From positions 55,796-119,795 of the forward strand of contig JAGYLB010000072.1 of NCBI GenBank assembly GCA_018401055.1: DNA of 64,000 nt, in the 5' to 3' direction. This DNA is from Roseicyclus sp. (GTDB taxonomy: Bacteria; Pseudomonadota; Alphaproteobacteria; Rhodobacterales; Rhodobacteraceae). Under the pieces are notes generated by a model. The model did not search any database. It saw only the letters and a program-made list of their open reading frames with translations, and had not been told where the DNA came from. Of this stretch, positions 7,587-15,992 are shown in pieces (the stretch's first letter is position 1; each line of letters begins with the position of its first letter). The position numbers and the translations under genes were made by a program.

Positions 7587-9644
7587 ATGCCCGCAAATGC
7601 CCTACCCGAGGAAGACCTGCTCTTCCGCATCCTGCGCCAGCTGGATTTGGCGCCCGAGGCGTCGCAACGCGCGACGGCCGAGGCTCTTGGCATCAGCCTA
7701 GGGCGGCTCAACGCGCTGCTCCGCGCCGTGACCGATGCCGGGCTAGTGCGTCTCTCCGACCGCACCGGCACCGACCGCCGCTCGCGCGTGGCCTATGCGC
7801 TTACCCCCCGCGGCGCCGCCGAAAAGGCGCGCCTGACCGACCGTTTCCTTGCCCGCAAGCTTGCCGAATACGATGCCCTTCACGCCGAACTGACCGGCAC
7901 GGGCAGCGGCCTTCCTTCCCTCAAGACCAGGACCCTGATGATGCAAAACCACCTCGCCCCGATCCCGGAACTCTATGTCTCCGCCGACAGCGCGCAGAAG
8001 CTCAAGCGCGAGGCCGCAGACCTTGTGTCGTGGGACCTGACGCCGCGCCAGACCTGCGATCTGGAACTGCTGATGAACGGGGGCTTCAACCCGCTCAAGG
8101 GTTTTCTTGGCAAAGACGATTACGAGAGCGTTGTCGAAACCATGCGGCTGGCTGATGGCGCGCTCTGGCCGATGCCGATCACGCTGGATGTGTCCGAGGA
8201 TTTCGCCGCCAAGATCGAACCGGGACAGGATATCGCATTGCGTGACGCCGAGGGCGTGATCCTCGCCATCTTGTCGATCAGCGACAAATACGTGCCCAAC
8301 AAGGCGCGCGAGGCGGAGATGGTCTTCGGCGCCGATGACGTGGCGCACCCGGCCGTCAACTACCTGCACCATGTCGCGGGCCCGGTCTATCTGGGCGGCG
8401 CCATCACCGGCATCCAGCAGCCCGTGCATTACGATTTCCGTGCGCGTCGCGACACGCCCAACGAATTGCGCGCCTATTTCCGCAAGCTTGGCTGGCGCAA
8501 GATCGTGGCCTTCCAGACCCGCAACCCGCTGCACCGCGCGCATCAGGAACTGACCTTCCGCGCCGCCAAGGAAGCGCAGGCCAATCTCTTGATCCATCCC
8601 GTCGTGGGCATGACCAAGCCGGGCGATGTGGACCATTTCACCCGCGTGCGCTGCTATGAGGCGGTGCTGGACAAGTATCCGTCGGCCACCACCACGATGA
8701 GCCTGCTGAACCTTGCCATGCGCATGGCCGGCCCGCGCGAGGCGGTGTGGCACGGGTTGATCCGCAAGAACCACGGTTGCACCCATTTCATCGTCGGCCG
8801 CGACCACGCTGGCCCCGGCAAGAACAGCGCGGGCGTCGATTTCTACGGCCCCTACGACGCGCAAACCCTGTTCAAGGAGCATGAGGCCGAGATCGGGCTG
8901 GAAATGGTCGACTTCAAGCACATGGTCTATGTGCAGGAAAAGGCACAATACTACCCCGCCAACGAGGTGCCCGAGGGCGACACGATCCTCGACATTTCCG
9001 GCACCGAACTGCGCCGCCGTCTGCGCGAGGGGTTGGATATTCCCGAGTGGTTCTCCTTCCCCGAGGTGGTCAAGGAATTGCGCCGCACCTCACCGCCGCG
9101 CAGCCAGCAAGGGTTCACGGTGTTCTTCACCGGGCTTTCGGGCTCTGGCAAATCGACCATCGCCAACGCCATGATGGTCAAGCTGATGGAACAGGGCGGC
9201 CGCCCGGTGACTCTGCTCGACGGCGATGTGGTGCGAAAGCATCTGTCTTCGGAGCTCGGTTTCTCCAAGGAACACCGCGACATCAACATTCGCCGGATCG
9301 GCTATGTCGCGTCGGAAATCACCAAGAATGGCGGCATCGCCATCTGTGCGCCCATCGCGCCCTACACCGCCACGCGGCGCGCCGTGCGCGAGATGATCGA
9401 AGCCTTCGGCGCCTTCATCGAGGTGCATGTGGCAACCAGTCTCGAGGAATGCGAGCGGCGCGACCGCAAGGGGCTCTACAAGCTGGCGCGAGAAGGCAAG
9501 ATCAAGGAGTTCACCGGCATTTCGGACCCCTACGAGGCGCCGACGGCAGCCGAACTGGTGGTCGATACCGAAGGGATGGATGTGGATTATTGTGCCCAGC
9601 AGGTGCTGCTGAAGCTCGAATCGATGGGCCTGATCGCGGCCTGA
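7587..9644 (+). CDS. sat-cysC: MarR-type wHTH fused in frame to ATP sulfurylase-APS kinase
   Basis: One continuous reading frame with three parts. Residues ~1-115 are a winged helix of the EPS-associated MarR type (ASQRATAEALGISLGRLNAL, YALTPRGAAEKARLTDRFLA, RKLAEYDALHAEL). Residues ~120-500 are ATP sulfurylase, starting near LAPIPELYVSADSAQKL, with FQTRNPLHRAHQ and GRDHAGPGKN. The C-terminal ~175 residues are APS kinase with Walker A GLSGSGKSTIANAM, LLDGDVVRKHLSSELG and RDINIRRIGYVA. Together the enzyme parts convert sulfate plus ATP to APS and then PAPS. Sat-CysC fusions are known; the added regulator domain is unusual. An alternative sat start lies at 7938 or 7941, and one frame away a stop overlaps it (TGATG at 7936-7940), so two coupled genes joined by an indel remain possible. 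Confidence 0.88.
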   Translation: MPANALPEEDLLFRILRQLDLAPEASQRATAEALGISLGRLNALLRAVTDAGLVRLSDRTGTDRRSRVAYALTPRGAAEKARLTDRFLARKLAEYDALHAELTGTGSGLPSLKTRTLMMQNHLAPIPELYVSADSAQKLKREAADLVSWDLTPRQTCDLELLMNGGFNPLKGFLGKDDYESVVETMRLADGALWPMPITLDVSEDFAAKIEPGQDIALRDAEGVILAILSISDKYVPNKAREAEMVFGADDVAHPAVNYLHHVAGPVYLGGAITGIQQPVHYDFRARRDTPNELRAYFRKLGWRKIVAFQTRNPLHRAHQELTFRAAKEAQANLLIHPVVGMTKPGDVDHFTRVRCYEAVLDKYPSATTTMSLLNLAMRMAGPREAVWHGLIRKNHGCTHFIVGRDHAGPGKNSAGVDFYGPYDAQTLFKEHEAEIGLEMVDFKHMVYVQEKAQYYPANEVPEGDTILDISGTELRRRLREGLDIPEWFSFPEVVKELRRTSPPRSQQGFTVFFTGLSGSGKSTIANAMMVKLMEQGGRPVTLLDGDVVRKHLSSELGFSKEHRDINIRRIGYVASEITKNGGIAICAPIAPYTATRRAVREMIEAFGAFIEVHVATSLEECERRDRKGLYKLAREGKIKEFTGISDPYEAPTAAELVVDTEGMDVDYCAQQVLLKLESMGLIAA

Positions 9645-9669
9645 CGCGAGCGGTGCCCAGCTAGCCAGA

Positions 9670-9694
9670 AGGGCGGCCTGCGGGTCGCCCTTTT
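9670..9694 (+). terminator. Intrinsic terminator after sat-cysC
   Basis: AGGGCG-(gcctgcgggt)-CGCCCTTTT forms a GC-rich hairpin with a T run, 25 nt after the sat-cysC stop. Confidence 0.75.
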
Positions 9695-9790
9695 GCGTAA
9701 ACCGTCGCGCGGTCGGGAACGTTTGGGCGTTTGCGCGGGTTGGATCACGTAAGGCGAGCATGTCCGCGCGCACTTACGATGGAACACGAC

Positions 9791-10330
9791 ATGAAAACCC
9801 ACATGAAATTCGGCGCGTCCGCGCTTGCCCTCCTGCTGTCCACGGCAGCCTATGCCGCCGTCGACCAGATCCGCGAAATCGACGTGACGGCCGATGTCTC
9901 CGCGATCCAGAACGAAGCGGCCGCCCTGTACTGGGGCAACCTGGAGGCCGATCTCGAAGCCGCGATTGCCGCGAGGGTCAGCGGCCTGATGACCGAAGAG
10001 GAGCGTGCGGCGACGCAAAACATCACCAGCGCCAATAACTCCGAGCCAAAGGACGGATCGACCATCCTCGTCGACATCCGCGAGGTCGAGCTGACCAACG
10101 CCTTCGGCCGCGCGCTGAACCTTGGCGATGCGGTCCTTGTCGGACAGGTCAACATCGTGGACCTCGCCGACAACAGCAACGCCGACGGCTACGAGTTGAG
10201 CGTCTCGCTGGAAACCGCAAATGTGGTGGTCCCGGCCGGGCAGACCATGATGCTGAACGCCGACGACAGCGTGACCTATCACCTGCTGGTCGACGCCTTC
10301 GCCCAAGCTGTGGTCGACCGCCTGAACTGA
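9791..10330 (+). CDS. Exported periplasmic protein, unknown function
   Basis: A 179-residue protein with a clear Sec signal peptide (MKTHMKFGASALALLLSTAA then YA, predicted cleavage after AYA). The mature part is acidic and contains DVSAIQNEAAALYWGNLEAD and two strand-rich segments, VDIREVELTNAFGRALNLGD and VLVGQVNIVDLADN, which resemble a small beta-domain. There are no cysteines in the mature part, and no membrane segment after the signal. The ATG at 9791 places the signal correctly; an in-frame ATG four codons upstream is possible. It is flanked by terminators and regulators on other transcripts, so it is probably monocistronic. I do not recognise the family. Confidence 0.7.
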   Translation: MKTHMKFGASALALLLSTAAYAAVDQIREIDVTADVSAIQNEAAALYWGNLEADLEAAIAARVSGLMTEEERAATQNITSANNSEPKDGSTILVDIREVELTNAFGRALNLGDAVLVGQVNIVDLADNSNADGYELSVSLETANVVVPAGQTMMLNADDSVTYHLLVDAFAQAVVDRLN

Positions 10331-10446
10331 ACGGCAGGACTGGCGCAGCCGTGGAACAAGCGGTTGGACCGCGCTGCAACCGCGCCGGGATCGGCGGGGG
10401 GCGGCAGCCGCAGACGAAACGCCCTCGTATAGACATCGCCGTCACC

Positions 10447-10854
10447 CTAACTGGCGATGCCGACGCCACTGACCGCGCCGCCCGCACGCCTGCGGTCCGC
10501 AAGGATCGCAGGTGCCTGCGCAAAAGCCCAGTCGACCAGCGGACCAAGGGCCATGATCAGCGACAGACCACGCGCGGTCAGGCCATATGTCACCGATGGC
10601 GGCGTCGTCGCCTCCACCGACCGCCAGATCAGCCCGTCGGCCTCCAGCGTCTTGAGCGTCCCCGCCAGCATCCGGCGCGAGATGTCGGGAATCGCACGGC
10701 CCAGCGCATTGAACCGCTGCGGCGCGTCCTTGAGCGTCAGCAAGAGCAGGAGTGACCAGCGATCCCCGATGCGATCGAGCACCTGCCGAACCGGGCAGGT
10801 GTCTAGATCACCCGACCATCCAGCGATCCCGCAGCGCGCGGCATGTGTTGTCAT
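10447..10854 (-). CDS. HxlR-family transcriptional regulator (QorR-like)
   Basis: 135-residue winged-helix protein of the HxlR (DUF24) family: CPVRQVLDRIGDRWSLLLLL, RFNALGRAIPDISRRMLAGT, LKTLEADGLIWRS, YGLTARGLSLIMAL. Family members often sense quinones or oxidants through a conserved N-terminal cysteine; here Cys20 in DTCPVRQ sits at that place, with a second cysteine at position 8. The start MTTHAARC was chosen because the frame upstream is unlike the family. It is divergent from a QorB-like reductase, the same arrangement as ytfH/ytfG in Escherichia coli and qorR/qor2 in Corynebacterium. A near-perfect palindrome lies between the two genes. Confidence 0.88.
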   Translation of the reverse strand: MTTHAARCGIAGWSGDLDTCPVRQVLDRIGDRWSLLLLLTLKDAPQRFNALGRAIPDISRRMLAGTLKTLEADGLIWRSVEATTPPSVTYGLTARGLSLIMALGPLVDWAFAQAPAILADRRRAGGAVSGVGIAS

Positions 10855-10910
10855 GGGCGGTTCCCCCGGTGTTACTTTGGGCCGCGAAAGTGCCTTCTGG
10901 CGGAGCGTTG

Positions 10911-10936
10911 TTGCAGTCTCTAACTGAGACCTGCAA
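10911..10936. promoter_or_regulatory. Palindromic operator candidate between HxlR and QorB-like genes
   Basis: TTGCA-GTCTC-TAACT-GAGAC-c-TGCAA: two nested inverted repeats, the inner one perfect around a 5-bp centre and the outer one offset by one base. It lies 24 nt before the reductase ATG and 57 nt from the regulator ATG. Binding by the HxlR protein is inferred from position and symmetry. Confidence 0.6.
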
Positions 10937-10959
10937 TCCAATCAAGACCGGAGCCCCCG

Positions 10960-11840
10960 ATGACCGACCACGGCACTTCCCCGATCCTCGTCACTGGCGC
11001 AGGCGGCGCATTGGGCCGCCTTGTGCTGGCCGAACTGGCCGCGCGTGGCGCCACCGACCTGCGCGCAGGCAGCCGCAAGCCCCAGACGCTGGACATCGCG
11101 GGCGCCACCCCGTCCGCGTCGATTTCGACGATCCCGCCAGCCTTGATGCGGCTTTTGCCGGGGTCGAGCGGCTGCCGATCATCTCGACGGATGCACTGGA
11201 CGGCGCGGGCACGCGGCAGAAGCAGCATCTGGCCGCCATCGCTGCCGCCGCGCGCGCGGGCGTTGGCCATGTGGTCTACACCTCGATGCCGGCACCGGCG
11301 CTGGATCACCCGATCTTCTTTGCGCCCGACCATCTGGCGACGGAGGAGGCGATCAAGGCCAGCGGCATGGGCTACACGATTCTGCGCAACAATTGGTACT
11401 TCGAGAATCTTGCTCTCGCCCTTCCCGCGGCGCTGGCCCACAGTGCGCATCTGACCTCGGCGGCCGAAGGGCGCATCGCCCATGGCGCACGTGCCGATTT
11501 CGCCGCCGCCGCCGCCGGGGCCCTGCTGAGCGAGACGGCCAGCGCCACCTACGACCTGTCCGGCCCCGAGGCGCAGACCGTGCCTGCGCAATTCGCCGCC
11601 ATCAACGCCGCCTTGGGCACCGCCGTCGCGGTTGTGCCGATGGAAGATGCGGCGCTGGAGGCAACGCTGACAGGCGCGGGCGTTCCCGCGCCACTGGCTG
11701 CCCTGCTGGTGGGTGCGGACCGCGCCATCCGTGAAGGACGGATGGACAAGGTCACAAGCCATGTCGAGCGCCTGTCAGGCCGCGCGCCGCAGTCACTTGA
11801 GGCATGGTTGGCCGACAACGCCGACCGTCTGCGCGGCTGA
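10960..11840 (+). CDS. NmrA/QorB-like NAD(P)H quinone reductase (frameshifted)
   Basis: Atypical short-chain dehydrogenase of the NmrA family, closest in layout to QorB (quinone oxidoreductase 2), a cytoplasmic NADPH-dependent reductase. The nucleotide-binding loop is ILVTGAGGALGRLVLAELAA. The later body has the family's STDALDGAGTRQKQHLAAI, HVVYTSMPAP, YTILRNNWYFENL and the C-terminal LEAWLADNADRLRG. The two parts are in different frames, joined by an indel near 11105. It would reduce quinones or related carbonyls under control of the divergent HxlR protein. The GVERLPIIST segment shows Pro where relatives usually have Leu. Confidence 0.85.
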
Positions 11841-11879
11841 TCGGAGGCGGGTCGCAGGAGAGCCCCGGGCCGCTGCGCT

Positions 11880-13442
11880 TTATTGCGCGGGCGCCTCGGG
11901 GGCTGTCGTCACTCGGTCGTGTCGGGGTCCGCGGCGGGGCCGGGCCATCGACGGCGCTGCCCTCGGTCGGCAAACCGCCCTCCCATGTGCCGCGGAGCAC
12001 CTCGCCCGAGGCGTAGCGCATCGTGCCCTCACCCTCGCGGCGACCATCCACGAAACGCCCCTCGTAGACATCGCCGTTGGAATAGGTGGCGATCCCGAAC
12101 CCGTTGATCTCGCCGTTCGCCCATTCGCCTATGTAGGAAAAAGCGTTGGGCTCGGGCATGGTCAGCCGCCCCTGCCCCGAGCGGTCGCCGCGCACGAAAG
12201 TGCCGTCATAGATCGACCCGTCGGTATAGGTCGCGCGGCCCTGCCCGTGGCGCAAACCGTCTTCCCACTGACCCTCGTAGCGGTAGCCGTCGGGGTGGGT
12301 CATCACGCCCTGCCCGTGCTGGCGGGCGTTTAGGAACTGGCCGACATAGGTCAGGCCATTGGCATAGGTCGCGGTGCCGGTGCCCTGGATCACGCCCTCG
12401 ACCCAATCGCCGGTGTAGCTTGAGCCGTCTGGATAGGTGATGGTGCCCGTGCCATGCGCGAGGTCGCCCGCAAAACCGCCCTCGTAGACCGCCCCGTCGG
12501 GATAGGTCACGCGGCCTTGGCCCTCGATGCGCCCTTCGGCCCATTGCCCGGTGTAGCTGTAGCCGTCGGTTGCAGTGAAGGTGCCGGTGCCCTGGCGCTG
12601 GTCGTCGGCAAACTCACCCTCGTAGATGTCGCCATTGGCGTAGCGCACGGTGCCGGTGCCCTGACGCTGGCCACCCGCCAGCGTGCCCTCGTAGACATCG
12701 CCATTGGGCTGGGTCAGCACCCCCGTGCCGTTGATCTGCCCCTCGGACCATCCGCCTTCGTAGATGACGCCATCGGGCATCACCAGCCGCCCGGTTCCCG
12801 AGCGCTGGCCCGCGACGAAACCGCCCGAGTAGGTCGCGCCGTCGGGATAGGTGATGGTGCCCTGCCCCTGTTTGACGCCATCTTCCCACTGGCCTTCGTA
12901 GCGGTAGCCGCCCGGACCGGTCATCACACCCTGCCCGTGGTGCAGAGCATTGCGGAATTCGCCGGTATAGCTCACGCCATTTGAATAGGAGGCGGTGCCG
13001 CTGCCGTGGATACGGCCCTCGGCCCAGTCCCCTTCGTAGGTGGAGCCATCGGAAAACGTGATACGGCCAGTCCCCTCGGGGCGGTAGACATGATAAAGGC
13101 GCCCTCGTAGATCGAGCCGTCGGGAAAGGTCGCGCGGCCCTGTCCCCGGATTTCGCCGTCGACCCATTCACCGGTGTATTGGTAGCCGTTGGGCAGGCGG
13201 TAGGTGCCTTGCCCATGCTGCACACCGTTGCGAAACTCGCCCTCGTAGATGCCGCCGTTGTCGTATTGCTGGATGTCTGTCACCAGTGGCACGGCCTCAA
13301 CCTCGGCCTGCGCTTGGGGCGCGGCATCAGCGGGGGCAGCGGCGTCTTGCGCCATCACGGCGGTCGAGGAAAGAAGCACGGCGAGGATCGCCATGGTCTG
13401 GATCTTGCTGGACACGGCTGTCGCCCCTGTTGCCCGAGGCAT
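11880..13442 (-). CDS. Exported MORN-repeat protein, 19 repeats (frameshifted)
   Basis: Signal peptide (SSKIQTMAILAVLLSSTAVM then AQ) followed by about 19 MORN repeats of 23 residues with consensus Y-x-G-x-[FW]-x-x-G-x-x-x-G-x-G-x-x-x-x-x-x-[DN]-G. MORN arrays form extended beta-sheets that bind membranes or partners. The aromatic position alternates F/W except at repeats 9/10, and repeats 1-9 match 10-18 unit by unit, indicating a duplicated nine-repeat block. The frame breaks near 13100 (inside repeat 3) and probably near 11920. In one frame the protein ends TTAPEAPAQ at 11880; without the second shift it would run on to 11752, across the end of the QorB-like gene. The start at 13442 (MPRATG) or an internal GTG at 13415 are both possible. 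Confidence 0.82.
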
Positions 13443-13495
13443 GTCGGTCGATTTGTGCGCAAGGCTAGGGGGTCGGGCGCGGCGGCGCAACGGGT

Positions 13496-13538
13496 TTGGC
13501 GCGCAGCCGCGCGATGGGGTTGGCGCGCAGCCGCGCGA
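13496..13538. repeat. Two-copy tandem palindromic repeat
   Basis: The 19-mer TTGGCGCGCAGCCGCGCGA occurs at 13496-13514 and again at 13520-13538, with a period of 24. Each copy is GC-palindromic (CGCGC...GCGCG). It lies in the short divergent interval between the MORN gene and nadE and may be a transcriptional or structural element of either promoter. Confidence 0.6.
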
Positions 13539-13609
13539 CGGATGCGCGCCCTTGGCCTCGGGGCGGTTTCTGTTACATCTGCCGCGACATGACCGCGAAA
13601 GGGCCCGCC

Positions 13610-15271
13610 ATGGCCGACAGGTTCCGCCTGAGCCTTGCACAACTGAACCCCACGGTGGGCGATCTGCGCGGCAATGCCGCGCTGGCACGCGCCGCATGGT
13701 CTCAGGCAAAGGACGCGGGCGCCGATATGGTGGCCTTCCCCGAGATGTTCCTGACCGGCTACCAGTTGCAGGATCTGGTACGCAAACCGGCCTTTGCGGC
13801 GGATGTGCAGCGGGTATTGGCCGATCTGGCGGCCGCCTGCGCCGACGGCCCCGCCATCGGCATCGGCGGGCCGCTGCCGGGGGCGACAAGCCGTTCAACG
13901 CCTATTTCGTGCTGCAAGGGGGGCAGATCACCGCCACGGTGCTGAAACACCACCTGCCCAACTACAAGGTGTTCGACGAGAAACGCTACTACCACTCGGG
14001 CAATCCGGCAGGGCCGGTGCGGGTGGGGCCGCTGCGCATCGGCATCCCGATCTGCGAGGACGCTTGGTTCGAGGATGTGACCGAGACGCTGGCCGAAACC
14101 GGGGCCGAGATCTTGCTGGTGCCCAACGGCTCGCCCTACCACCGGGGCAAGATGGATGTGCGGCAGGCGATCATGGTCGCCCGCGTGATCGAAACAGGGC
14201 TGCCGCTGGCCTATGTGAACCTTGCCGGCGGGCAAGACGATCAGGTGTTCGACGGCGCGAGTTTCGTGCTGAACCCGCACGGGGTGCTGGCCTGTCAGAT
14301 GCCCGCGTTCGACACGGGGCTCTATCACGTGGATTTCGCGCGTGGGGAAGATGGCTGGCAGGCCGTGCCGGGCGACAAAGCCACCCTGCCCGATGCGTGG
14401 GAGGCCGATTACCGCGTGATGGTCATGGGCCTGCGCGATTACGTCGCCAAGGCGGGATTTTCACGCGTGCTGCTGGGCCTGTCGGGCGGCGTGGATTCGG
14501 CCATCGTGGCCGCCATCGCGGTGGATGCGCTGGGGGCAGGCAACGTGCGATGCGTCATGCTGCCCTCGCGCTTCACCTCGCAGGCGTCGCTGGATGACGC
14601 GGCGGATGTCGCGCGGCGGCAAGGCGTCCGGCTCGACACGGTGCCCATCGGGGCGGCGCATGAGGCGGTGCTGGAGACGCTGGGGCCGCTGTTCGAGGGG
14701 ACGGAGCCGGACCTGACGGAGGAAAACATCCAGTCGCGCCTGCGCGGCGTGATGCTGATGGCGCTCAGCAACAAGTTCGGCGAAATGCTGCTGACCACCG
14801 GCAACAAATCCGAGGTCGCGGTGGGCTATGCCACGATCTACGGCGACATGGCGGGGGTACAACCCGATCAAGGACCTCTACAAGACGCGCGTCTTCGAGA
14901 CCTGCCGTTGGCGCAACACCCATCACGCGGATTGGATGCAAGGCCCGAGCGGCGAGGTGATCCCGCCCTCCGTCATCGACAAGCCCCCCACGGCGGAACT
15001 GCGCGAGAACCAGAAGGACGAGGACAGCCTGCCGCCCTATCCGGTGCTGGATGAAATCCTCGAGATGCTGATCGACAAGGAAGCGAGCGTCGCCGATCTG
15101 GTCGCCATGGGCCATGACCGCGCCACGGTCAAAAAGATCGAAAGCCTGATCTACATCAGCGAATACAAGCGCTTTCAGTCCGCGCCGGGGGCGAGGTTGA
15201 CCGAGCGTGCCTTTTGGCTCGACCGGCGCTACCCCATCGTGAACCGCTGGCGGGACGAAAGCGGCATGTGA
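13610..15271 (+). CDS. nadE: Glutamine-dependent NAD+ synthetase (two frameshifts)
   Basis: Last step of NAD+ synthesis: amidation of deamido-NAD+ using ammonia from glutamine. The N-terminal nitrilase-type glutaminase is recognisable by LSLAQLNPTVGDLRGNAALA, the Glu in VAFPEMFLTGY, the Lys in LKHHLPNYKVFDEKRYY and the nucleophile Cys in IPICEDAWFED. The C-terminal synthetase has the PP-loop LLGLSGGVDSAIVAAIA and TGNKSEVAVGYATIYGDMAG. Frames change near 13885 and 14857, after which the sequence continues as NPIKDLYKTRVFETCRW to the end (WRDESGM). Total length fits the ~550-residue family. The start MADRFRL is preferred; an ATG 21 nt upstream is in frame. Confidence 0.93.
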
Positions 15272-15319
15272 CAGAAAACGGCCCGAAAATCGCCGATTTC
15301 CGGCGGTAGACCCTGGGTC

Positions 15320-15992
15320 ATGGAGATCACGACGCCCCAGCATTTCGGCCCCGATGCCGACTCCGGCCCTGCTGGCCGACAAGCCACTGGCCTACCCGCC
15401 CACAGGCAACCCGCGCGTGTTCGGGCCGGGGCGGGCGCGGATCATCGACCGGGTAAGGATCATGCTGGCCGGGGTGACATTCGTTTTTTGCCTGCCGCGG
15501 CTGGCGCGCAGCTACAATGGCTATGACATCTGGTCCGGGTTTGACGCGCTGACCAAGACGGATCTTCTGCTGTATCTCTTCTGCGCGCTCTCGCTGCTCA
15601 TGACCGGGATTTTCGCGGCCATCCACCCGGTGGAAAAGATCATCTTGCGGGTCGATGACCACGGCCTGACGCTGCGCAGCCTGCGCCCCCATGTCCGCGC
15701 CCGCACCTTCGTGCACTTTGCGCTGCTTGAAACGGTCAAGGTCAGCAAGATCCCGAAGTCGACGGATTACACCGTGCAGATCGAAATGCGGCGCGGCGCG
15801 GGCTGGCGGACCTGCATCTTTGCCGCGCGGTCGGCAACCGGGGCGGAAGGGCCCGAGATCGCGGCCGAGATCATCCGCCGCGCCACGGCGGCCGAGATCG
15901 CCGTGTCCGAGGAACGATTATCGAGGTTGATGCCCGAACGCAGGCTGTGGCGCTTTGCACCCATGCCCGGTACAGAGGCACAAAGCGCATGA
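15320..15992 (+). CDS. Membrane protein, paralogue A, unknown function (frameshifted)
   Basis: About 225 residues. It begins MEITTPQHFGPDAD, then after an indel near 15365 continues LLADKPLAYPPTGNPRVFG in another frame. Two hydrophobic helices (VRIMLAGVTFVFCLPRLA and LLLYLFCALSLLMTGIFAAI) are followed by a cytoplasmic-looking beta-rich domain (IILRVDDHGLTLRSL, TFVHFALLETVKVSK, AGWRTCIFAARSATG), which by layout resembles bacterial PH-like domains behind two membrane helices. The following gene encodes a clear paralogue aligned along its whole length, starting within this gene's stop codon (ATGA). Function unknown; the PH-like assignment is inference. Confidence 0.65.

Noticed and set aside
11752..11879. 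C-terminal extension of the MORN protein across the end of the QorB-like gene
   Set aside because: The extension is Arg/Pro-rich and antisense to coding sequence; the neighbouring frame gives a natural end at 11880.
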